A stretch of 39,490 nt of DNA, from contig JAGOZX010000024.1 of assembly GCA_018058425.1 (NCBI GenBank), forward strand, positions 1-39,490, in the 5' to 3' direction. The stretch is from Sebaldella sp. Its GTDB lineage: Bacteria; Fusobacteriota; Fusobacteriia; Fusobacteriales; Leptotrichiaceae. The notes beneath the pieces are model-generated. The model worked only from the letters and a program-made list of their open reading frames with translations, had not been told where the DNA came from and searched no databases. The translations under genes and the position numbers were made by a program. The stretch's first letter is position 1, and every line of letters starts with the position of its first letter. This document shows, in pieces, positions 33,949 to 39,490 of the stretch.

Positions 33949-36234
33949 TTATTTTTGATCTAAAAATTCATCTATAGCTTTAGCCGCTTTTTTACCAGCT
34001 CCCATAGCTAATATAACTGTTGCAGCTCCTGTTACAGCGTCTCCACCAGCATATACTCTTTCTTTTGTAGTTTTACCAGTTTCTTCATCTGCAATAATAC
34101 ACTTCCATTTATTAATCTCTAATCCTGGTGTAGTACGAGATATTAATGGATTTGGTGAAGTTCCAATAGACATAACCACAGTATCTACATCTAAAGTAAA
34201 TTCTGAATTTGGAATTTCTATAGGTCTTCTTCTTCCACTGTCATCAGCTTCTCCTAATTCCATTTTTACACATTTCATCCCTTTTACCCAACCATTTTCA
34301 TCAGCTAAAATTTCTGTAGGATTATTTAGAAATAAAAACTTTATTCCTTCTTCTTTAGCATGTTCTAACTCTTCTAATCTAGCAGGACATTCCTCTTCTG
34401 ATCTTCTATAAACAACATACACCTCTGAACCAAGTCTTAAAGCAGTTCTTGCAGCATCCATAGCCACATTTCCTGCACCTACTACAGCTACTTTTTTACC
34501 AAGCTTTATAGGTGTTTTATAGCTTTCATCAAATGCTTTCATAAGGTTACTTCTAGTTAATAATTCATTTGCAGATAAAACTCCATTAGAATTCTCACCT
34601 TTTATATGCATAAAATTTGGAAGTCCAGCACCAGAAGCTACGTAAACAGCTTCAAAGTTTTCTTTTTCTATCATATCATCAATAGTTAAAGTTTTACCAA
34701 TAACTACATCTGTTTCTATTTTTACTCCAAGATCCATAACACCTTGAATTTCAGTCTTTACTACAGTTTCTTTAGGAAGTCTAAATTCTGGGATTCCATA
34801 AACTAAAACTCCTCCTGGCTCATGCAATGCTTCAAATATAGTAACATCATAACCTTTTTTAGCTAAATCACCCGCACATGCAATACCAGATGGCCCACTA
34901 CCAATAACAGCTACTTTCTTACCATTTTTCACTATTTTTGAAGGAAATTTTATATTTTTTTCTCTCACATAATCAGCAACAAATCTTTCTAATCTTCCTA
35001 TTCCCACAGGCTCATTTTTAATACCAACTATACAGCTTCCTTCACACTGGTCTTCTTGTGGACATACTCTTCCACATACAGCAGGAAGTGCATTTGTTTC
35101 TAAAATTATTTCAGCTGCTTTTTCAAAATTTCCAGCCTTTACTTCCATAATAAATTCTGGTATTTGAACACTTACAGGACAATTAGCAACACAACGAGGT
35201 TTTTTACAGTTCAAGCATCTTTCAGCTTCCTGCATAGCTAATTTTTCTGTGTATCCTAAACTTACTTCATCAAAGTTTGTTACCCTAATTTCTGGTGCTT
35301 GAATAATATCAGCTGTTTTTTTAGTTTTATCAAAAGGAACTTCTACATCAGCAGAATCACAATCACAGCCATCTCTATGATGAGTCCCTCTTTCTTCATG
35401 TTTTAGCTGAATTCTTCCTTCTACTGTCTTATACATTGTTTGTCTTCTTAGTGCTTCATCAAAATTTACCTTGTGTGCATCAAATTCAGGACCATCAACA
35501 CATGCAAATTTAACTTCGCCACCTACTGTAACTCTACATGCACCACACATTCCTGTACCATCAACCATAATAGGATTCAAGCTTACAATAGTTGGTATAT
35601 TTAATTCCTTTGTTAATAAAGAAACAAATTTCATCATTATCATAGGACCAATTGCTACAACTTCATCATATTTTTTTCCTTGTACTTCTACTAATTCTTT
35701 TATCACATCTGTAACTAATCCTTTATATCCATATGAACCATCATCTGTGGTTACATAAACATTTTTAGCTACCTTTTTCATTTCTTCTTCCATAATTACT
35801 GCTTCTTTATTTTTAGCACCTATAATTACATCAACATTTATTCCATTTTCATGAAGCCATTTTACTTGTGGGTATACTGGAGCTGTTCCTAAACCACCTG
35901 CTACAAATAAAATATTCTTTTTTCTTAGTTTTTCAATATCTTCGTGTATGAATTCAGAAGGATTTCCTAAAGGGCCAACAAAATCATGAAAATAATCTCC
36001 TTCTTCATAATCAAAAAGTTCTTTAGTAGAATTTCCGATAGTTTGTATAACAATAGTCACTGTTCCTTTCTCTCTATCATAATCACATATAGTAAGCGGT
36101 ATTCTTTCTCCCTTTTTGTCCGCGATAAGAATAATAAATTCACCAGGTTCTGCAGATTTAGCAACTCTTGGAGCATCTATATTCATTAAAAATATTGACG
36201 GAGCTAAAACTTTTTTTTCAACTATTTTGTACAT
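33949..36234 (-). CDS. Fused NfnA-NfnB type NADH-dependent ferredoxin:NADP oxidoreductase
   Basis: 761 residues. Residues 1 to about 285 are an FNR-like FAD/NAD module (EPGEFIILIADKKGERIPLT; NILFVAGGLGTAPVYPQ) with a 2Fe-2S motif, DGTGMCGACRVTVGGEVKFAC. From about 310 a GltD/NfnB part follows with 4Fe-4S ligands (AERCLNCKKPRCVANCPV; CGRVCPQEDQCEGSC), an FAD motif (VAVIGSGPSGIACAGDLA) and an NADP motif (VAVVGAGNVAMDAARTALRL). In anaerobes NfnAB bifurcates electrons from NADPH to NAD and ferredoxin. Annotation pipelines often call such fusions glutamate synthase or sulfide dehydrogenase. Monocistronic, consensus promoter at 36367-36394. Confidence 0.85.
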   Translation of the reverse strand: MYKIVEKKVLAPSIFLMNIDAPRVAKSAEPGEFIILIADKKGERIPLTICDYDREKGTVTIVIQTIGNSTKELFDYEEGDYFHDFVGPLGNPSEFIHEDIEKLRKKNILFVAGGLGTAPVYPQVKWLHENGINVDVIIGAKNKEAVIMEEEMKKVAKNVYVTTDDGSYGYKGLVTDVIKELVEVQGKKYDEVVAIGPMIMMKFVSLLTKELNIPTIVSLNPIMVDGTGMCGACRVTVGGEVKFACVDGPEFDAHKVNFDEALRRQTMYKTVEGRIQLKHEERGTHHRDGCDCDSADVEVPFDKTKKTADIIQAPEIRVTNFDEVSLGYTEKLAMQEAERCLNCKKPRCVANCPVSVQIPEFIMEVKAGNFEKAAEIILETNALPAVCGRVCPQEDQCEGSCIVGIKNEPVGIGRLERFVADYVREKNIKFPSKIVKNGKKVAVIGSGPSGIACAGDLAKKGYDVTIFEALHEPGGVLVYGIPEFRLPKETVVKTEIQGVMDLGVKIETDVVIGKTLTIDDMIEKENFEAVYVASGAGLPNFMHIKGENSNGVLSANELLTRSNLMKAFDESYKTPIKLGKKVAVVGAGNVAMDAARTALRLGSEVYVVYRRSEEECPARLEELEHAKEEGIKFLFLNNPTEILADENGWVKGMKCVKMELGEADDSGRRRPIEIPNSEFTLDVDTVVMSIGTSPNPLISRTTPGLEINKWKCIIADEETGKTTKERVYAGGDAVTGAATVILAMGAGKKAAKAIDEFLDQK

Positions 36235-36366
36235 ATTTCTTTACACCATCTTCCATTTTAAAATTTTATATTGAAAAATATATTATTTAAAACTATAATT
36301 TTAAATTAATAATATTTATTAAGTGAATTATTTTTCATTAGATGAATAATTTTTCAACATACATAG

Positions 36367-36394
36367 ATTATAACTGATTTTCTTCAATTGTCAA
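36367..36394 (-). promoter_or_regulatory. nfn promoter
   Basis: Perfect TTGACA (36389-36394), 16 bp, TATAAT (36367-36372) on the minus strand; leader about 125 nt. Confidence 0.7.
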
Positions 36395-36604
36395 ATAAAA
36401 ATATGAAGGACTTCTTTCCCATACTATCAAATAGATATAAAATTAACTTTATTTTATATTTTTTTAAAGTAAATGTTTTTTTATAAAAGTTAACAAATTT
36501 ACTATTTAATAGAAAAAATATTATATAGAAAAAAAAATTAATTTTATACACATTAATTATTATTGTATTTTTTTAATAAAAATTACAGATAAAAATAATT
36601 AAAA

Positions 36605-36640
36605 TAAAAAAAGTTGTTTTCAAAAAAATTGTATCAACTT
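36605..36640 (-). terminator. Weak terminator after the FCD regulator
   Basis: On the minus strand AAGTTG and CAACTT enclose a T-rich loop and are followed by TTTTTTATTTT. Confidence 0.5.
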
Positions 36641-36645
36641 AAAAA

Positions 36646-37308
36646 TTATATGTTTAAGTTATCTAAATTCTTAAAAAAATCTAACTGTGCTTCTTCAATA
36701 TGTTTTTCACATAATTCCTTTATAATAAGAAATGGTGTGTTATGATCAAGTATTAAATCAATTATGCGAATATGTTCGTCTATCGCTTGTAATCTCCTAC
36801 TTGTATTCCCATATAAAACTTTTCTAATCCTATGAAGATGATCGTAAACTATGTTCATCTGAGTGGAAAGAAATAAGTTCCCACAGTTATCAGCAAAAAA
36901 ATGTCTAAAATCATCATATAAAAGATCAAATTTATCATTATCTATCTTACTTGTAATAGATAACTCTTTGAATCTATTTCTAAATTCAGATAAAGAATTA
37001 ATCAAAAATAGTTCATCTATAGAATTTAGAGTAAGTTCTACAAGCAGTGGCTCAAGCCTAGTCCTTACCTGAAAAACATCTTTAATTAACTTGAGATCGA
37101 CTTCTTTCACAGCAATAGACTTCCTTGGATAAATTTGTATAAAATTTTCATTTTCCAGATAAAGTAATGCTTCTTTTACAGGTGTTTTACTAATAGACAG
37201 TTCATCAGCAATTTGTTTTTCGCTGATTACCTGTTTTGATATATATTCATTATTTAATATTTTTCCTTTTATATAATTATATGCTAAGACTCTTAAGTCA
37301 GTTTTCAT
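36646..37308 (-). CDS. GntR-family regulator, FadR/FCD type
   Basis: 220 residues. The winged helix (about 5-72) reads ISEKQIADELSISKTPVKEA, then LLYLENENFIQIYPRKSIAV. The FCD domain (about 80-210) has VFQVRTRLEPLLVELTLNSI, DDFRHFFADNCGN and IDEHIRIIDLILDHN, with histidines at metal-site positions. It is only distantly similar to the other FCD regulator (20860-21519). It lies upstream of nfn, so the direct repeats at the nfn promoter are a possible target. Its own promoter: TTGACA (37364-37369), 17 bp, GATAAT (37341-37346). Confidence 0.87.
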   Translation of the reverse strand: MKTDLRVLAYNYIKGKILNNEYISKQVISEKQIADELSISKTPVKEALLYLENENFIQIYPRKSIAVKEVDLKLIKDVFQVRTRLEPLLVELTLNSIDELFLINSLSEFRNRFKELSITSKIDNDKFDLLYDDFRHFFADNCGNLFLSTQMNIVYDHLHRIRKVLYGNTSRRLQAIDEHIRIIDLILDHNTPFLIIKELCEKHIEEAQLDFFKNLDNLNI

Positions 37309-37340
37309 AACTTCTCCTTTATAACTCCCTATAATATAAA

Positions 37341-37369
37341 ATTATCACAAAAAATGAATGATTTGTCAA
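37341..37369 (-). promoter_or_regulatory. Promoter of the FCD regulator
   Basis: TTGACA, 17 bp, GATAAT on the minus strand, 33 bp before the start codon. Confidence 0.55.
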
Positions 37370-37481
37370 TTTATTATTTTTAAATTTTAGTTTATTAAAA
37401 TAAAAATTTAAAATGATATTGAATTTTTTAAATAAGGCAAAAATATTTTTCTAATATGTGGAAAAAAATAAAAAAATGTAG

Positions 37482-37487
37482 TATAAT
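37482..37487 (+). promoter_or_regulatory. -10 box of ssrA
   Basis: TATAAT ten bases before the mature 5' end of tmRNA; the -35 region is poor. Confidence 0.6.
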
Positions 37488-37496
37488 ATGGTGTCT

Positions 37497-37838
37497 GGGA
37501 GTGTTTAGGTTTCGACAGGGTAAAATGGTTATTACTGGCAAGTAAGCGGGAGCTTTAAAATCCAACTTAAATTAATCGGAAACGATAATAATTACGCATT
37601 AGCTGCCTAGTTGCAGCTACATCCTAATTGGAGTTGCTGTTACTCTTTTTAACGATGTCACTCTTAATAGCTTACTCTTTTAGATGTCTATAATAAAAGA
37701 GGAAAACTTTTTAGACTCGCTTTGTGACTTTTGTTTGTTTAATATCATGAAGTTAAAAATGTTAAATAGACTAAACTTGTAGATGGTAGTAATTTGCTTT
37801 TACTTTGGACACGGGTTCGATTCCCGTCACTTCCACCA
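37497..37838 (+). ncRNA. ssrA: Transfer-messenger RNA (tmRNA)
   Basis: The 5' end GGGAGTG pairs with CACTTCC before the encoded CCA (37836-37838), and GGTTCGATTCCCG forms the T arm, so the tRNA-like domain is complete. The 5' part GTTTAGGTTTCGACAGGGT is standard tmRNA. The resume codon is GGA at 37578, after TTAATC. The tag reading frame gives GNDNNYALAA and stops at TAG 37608-37610. One-piece type, about 342 nt with pseudoknot-sized insert. It rescues ribosomes stalled on broken mRNAs together with SmpB (not in the window). Confidence 0.96.
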
Positions 37839-37867
37839 AAAAGAAAATTATTAAAAATCAAATATAG

Positions 37868-37908
37868 GGCTGGCTTAAAAATACTTTTGAGCCAGCCTCA
37901 TTCTTTTT
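37868..37908 (+). terminator. ssrA terminator
   Basis: Strong stem GGCTGGCTTAAAA / TTTTGAGCCAGCC (one mismatch), then a T-rich tail. Confidence 0.85.
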
Positions 37909-37932
37909 AAGGTTAATTTCTTTATAATAGTA

Positions 37933-37963
37933 TTGATAATATAGTATATCAAGTATATACTAT
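37933..37963 (+). promoter_or_regulatory. Promoter and operator of the toxin-antitoxin pair
   Basis: TTGATA (37933-37938), 17 bp, TATACT (37956-37961). Overlapping it is a perfect inverted repeat, ATAGTATAT (37941-37949) and ATATACTAT (37955-37963), 5 bp apart. This is the usual place for a ribbon-helix-helix antitoxin to repress its own operon. Confidence 0.7.
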
Positions 37964-37986
37964 ATATAAAAAGGAGATGAAAGGAA

Positions 37987-38286
37987 ATGGCTACTTTAAG
38001 AAAATTAATAACAATACCTGATAGTGATTTTGAGAAAATGAGCAATTTTGCACAAAAGGAAAGAATTTCATTTTCTGAATTAATAAGAAAAGCGACAACA
38101 ACTTATATAGAAGATCAAGAAAAAATGAACTTAAGTGAGTATTTAAAAGCTCATTGTGATACAGTTTCTGAAGAAGAAGAGAAAGAAATACTACAAATGT
38201 TAGAAGAATTAAGAAATGACCCTGAGTATGATGAAAATGTGGGGAGTGAATTAACTCTTGAACAAATCTTACACGGTGATTTATAG
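37987..38286 (+). CDS. Antitoxin, ribbon-helix-helix (RelB-like)
   Basis: 99 residues, acidic C-terminal half. The N-terminus RKLITIPDSDFEKMSNFAQK, then ISFSELIRKATTTYIEDQE forms a ribbon-helix-helix DNA-binding domain. The C-terminal part (EEEEKEILQMLEELRNDPEY onward) would wrap the toxin. Ribosome site AAGGAG. The last 29 bp overlap the toxin gene. It should bind the inverted repeat at its promoter. Confidence 0.82.
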   Translation: MATLRKLITIPDSDFEKMSNFAQKERISFSELIRKATTTYIEDQEKMNLSEYLKAHCDTVSEEEEKEILQMLEELRNDPEYDENVGSELTLEQILHGDL

Positions 38287-38530
38287 TAAGAAATCAAAAA
38301 AATTTATAGAAAAACATAGAAAAGAAGGCGTTATTTTCTATAAAATATTTGAAGAATTATCCATTAATAGAGAAAATATGCTATTTTATGATATTAAGTC
38401 TTTAGTAAATGAAGATAAGTATCGTTTAAGAGTAGGGAAATATAGAGCTACATTTAAAATAGTTGATAATGAATTAATAATATTAATTATAAATATTGAC
38501 AGTAGAGGTCCAATATACAAGAAAATATAA
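38258..38530 (+). CDS. Toxin of the RelE/ParE superfamily
   Basis: 90 residues with a TTG start overlapping the antitoxin end; a GTG at 38276 is an alternative. SYTVIYSKKSKKFIEKHRKE is the usual first strand and helix, and YDIKSLVNEDKYRLRVGKYR, then ATFKIVDNELIILIINIDSR the RelE/ParE core, with Arg in KYRLRVGKYRA. RelE members cleave mRNA on the ribosome, ParE members hit gyrase; the sequence alone does not separate them, though the shape favours RelE. Coupled with the antitoxin. Confidence 0.83.
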   Translation: MNKSYTVIYSKKSKKFIEKHRKEGVIFYKIFEELSINRENMLFYDIKSLVNEDKYRLRVGKYRATFKIVDNELIILIINIDSRGPIYKKI

Positions 38531-38553
38531 TTTTTATGTTAAAAAATACTGAG

Positions 38554-38590
38554 GGCCAGATCAAAATTACTTTGAACTGGCCTTTTTTTT
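38554..38590. terminator. Terminator shared by the toxin and CDGSH genes
   Basis: GGCCAG-TCAAA pairs with TTTGA-CTGGCC, followed by eight T; lies between convergent genes. Confidence 0.8.
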
Positions 38591-38607
38591 ATAACTAAAA
38601 TCAATAA

Positions 38608-39252
38608 CTATTTCTGTCCATCAAATTCTATTTTGATATGTGTTCCATCACAAAATGGCTTGTGTTTAGATGCTCCACATCTGCATAGTGAATAATGCTC
38701 TTTACTATCTAGTATAACATCTGATTTATTATCATCTATTAGACTTATTCCACCAGTAATATTTATAGATCCGTTTTTTTCTATTTTTATTTTTTGCTCA
38801 CTATGATAAACTGTTTCTCTACTACCATCCTCTAATTTATACGATAGTGCTCCAGATGGACATTTTTTTATTACTTCTATTAATTTATCTAGGTTATTTG
38901 CACTTTTAGGTTCTATCCATGGGATTTTATCTGCATTAAATACCTCTGGATATCCATGTGTACATTTTCCTATGTGCTTACAAAGATATTTATCATAATA
39001 CACAGTTATCTTATCACACTCATAGGTTTTTAAGCCTCTTAATTTTTCTTCCTCTCTTTCATTGTTAAAATCAATTGTTCCATGAGTACCGTCACAAAAC
39101 GGTTTATTTTTAGACTTTCCACATCTGCATAATGATACTACTCTTGGAGTATTATATTCTTCACCTTCATAGTTTTCTATAACTACATCTACTACTGAAA
39201 ATGGACTGTATTTGGTAAAAACTATCATTCCCTTTTTTTCATCTTCTTCCAT
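38608..39252 (-). CDS. Double CDGSH iron-sulfur protein with central 4Fe-4S mono-cluster domain
   Basis: 214 residues. Two CDGSH motifs, CRCGKSKNKPFCDGTH (42-57) and CRCGASKHKPFCDGTH (190-205), each supply three Cys and one His for a 2Fe-2S cluster. Between them YYDKYLCKHIGKCTHGYPEV to IKKCPSGALSY is the divergent 4Fe-4S mono-cluster domain (Fer4_19 type). It is a cytoplasmic redox or cluster-handling protein, partner unknown. ATG follows AGGAGGATA. Single gene. Confidence 0.88.
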   Translation of the reverse strand: MEEDEKKGMIVFTKYSPFSVVDVVIENYEGEEYNTPRVVSLCRCGKSKNKPFCDGTHGTIDFNNEREEEKLRGLKTYECDKITVYYDKYLCKHIGKCTHGYPEVFNADKIPWIEPKSANNLDKLIEVIKKCPSGALSYKLEDGSRETVYHSEQKIKIEKNGSINITGGISLIDDNKSDVILDSKEHYSLCRCGASKHKPFCDGTHIKIEFDGQK

Positions 39253-39408
39253 AAGTTATCCTCCTATAAAATGATTATATATTAATAATAACCTTATAGA
39301 TAGTATTTGTCAATGTTAGTTAATCTTTCTTATTTCTATCCTATATTTCTAAGTATATTTTATTTCTTGAATTGTCAAATTAAATGCACCACTAAAATAA
39401 TTAAGAAA

Positions 39409-39490
39409 CTATAAATATAATTGTAGTACTTCTAGTGGTGTGTTGTAATTTAAGCATTTTCTAGGTCTACTATTTAACTCTAATAATACT
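39409..39490 (-). mobile_element. IS30-family transposase, C-terminal 27 residues (runs off right edge)
   Basis: The reverse strand reads ELNSRPRKCLNYNTPLEVL and ends LQLYL with TAG at 39409. This matches the IS30-type transposase end (N-RPRK-L-Y-TP-E). The DNA beyond the stop, ending in AATTTGACAATTCAAG (39368-39383 on the minus strand), looks like the terminal inverted repeat seen in related IS30 elements, so the IS probably ends near 39370. Confidence 0.75.

Larger units (their letters stand above)
36235..36645. other. Intergenic region between nfn and the FCD regulator
   Basis: No gene. It holds the nfn promoter, two direct repeats GAATTATTTTTCA (36325-36337) and GAATAATTTTTCA (36344-36356) set 19 bp apart just after the transcription start, and the weak terminator of the upstream regulator at 36605-36640. 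The remaining DNA is almost pure A/T. Confidence 0.5.

Noticed and set aside
33949..36234. Glutamate synthase small subunit or dihydroorotate dehydrogenase electron-transfer subunit
   Set aside because: The fused NfnA-like and NfnB-like halves with 2Fe-2S and 4Fe-4S motifs, and no gltB or pyrD neighbour, fit an Nfn-type enzyme better.
1..39490. CRISPR arrays, tRNA or rRNA genes
   Set aside because: No regularly spaced identical repeats with unique spacers were seen, and the only tRNA-like T arm and CCA end belongs to tmRNA.

Overview
The window looks like chromosomal DNA of a low-GC, Gram-negative anaerobe, most likely a member of the Fusobacteriota (Fusobacterium or a close relative). Four things point there. 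The DNA is very AT-rich, with many consensus TTGACA promoters at 16-17 bp spacing. Outer-membrane secretion genes (a classical autotransporter, a TpsB/FhaC-type pore, an OmpA-like protein) sit beside sugar PTS systems otherwise known from Firmicutes. An NfnA-NfnB type ferredoxin:NADP oxidoreductase is present as one fused protein. A one-piece tmRNA encodes a tag ending in YALAA. The species is inferred, not read from a 16S gene.

Region 1 (1-13200) is a sugar-phosphate island. A cut-off DeoC-type aldolase follows a mannitol-1-phosphate dehydrogenase (mtlD). A GntR/UTRA regulator converges on a lactose operon transcribed leftward, lacA-lacB-lacF-lacE-lacG, preceded by its own lacR. This is the Gram-positive tagatose-6-phosphate type of lactose use, but lacC and lacD are absent. 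Next come two mannose-family PTS sets of the Aga (galactosamine/N-acetylgalactosamine) type: agaB-C-D plus an agaF-like IIA, and a separate agaW-agaE pair without its own IIB or IIA. A 277-bp palindromic MITE-like element separates them. The lacA, lacR and mtlD promoters each carry an array of about 10-bp repeats with exact 10-bp period, probably a helically phased operator.

Region 2 (13200-21770) holds a GyrI-like effector-binding protein behind a decayed, TetR-controlled leader; two tandemly duplicated TetR genes; a wrecked P-type cation ATPase; a VOC protein and a RibD/DHFR-like reductase; an exported SH3 protein; the tRNA 2-selenouridine synthase mnmH; a protein made only of homing-endonuclease-associated repeats; and a FadR-type GntR regulator.

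Region 3 (21770-29600) is a tight five-gene surface operon: a SurA-like periplasmic chaperone without PPIase domain, a 1105-residue autotransporter, an exported protein of unknown function, an OmpA-like protein and a TpsB outer-membrane pore. It is divergent from an AraC regulator whose reading frame is broken at an A8 tract and can only be restored by slippage or phase variation.

Region 4 (29600-39490) contains a DKNYY protein, a DUF4867 protein, a TetR-gapA pair with a clear operator, a second homing-endonuclease-repeat protein (possibly with an AUA start), the fused Nfn enzyme, another FadR-type regulator, ssrA (tmRNA), a RelB/RelE-like toxin-antitoxin pair, a double CDGSH iron-sulfur protein and the 3' end of an IS30-family element running off the right edge.
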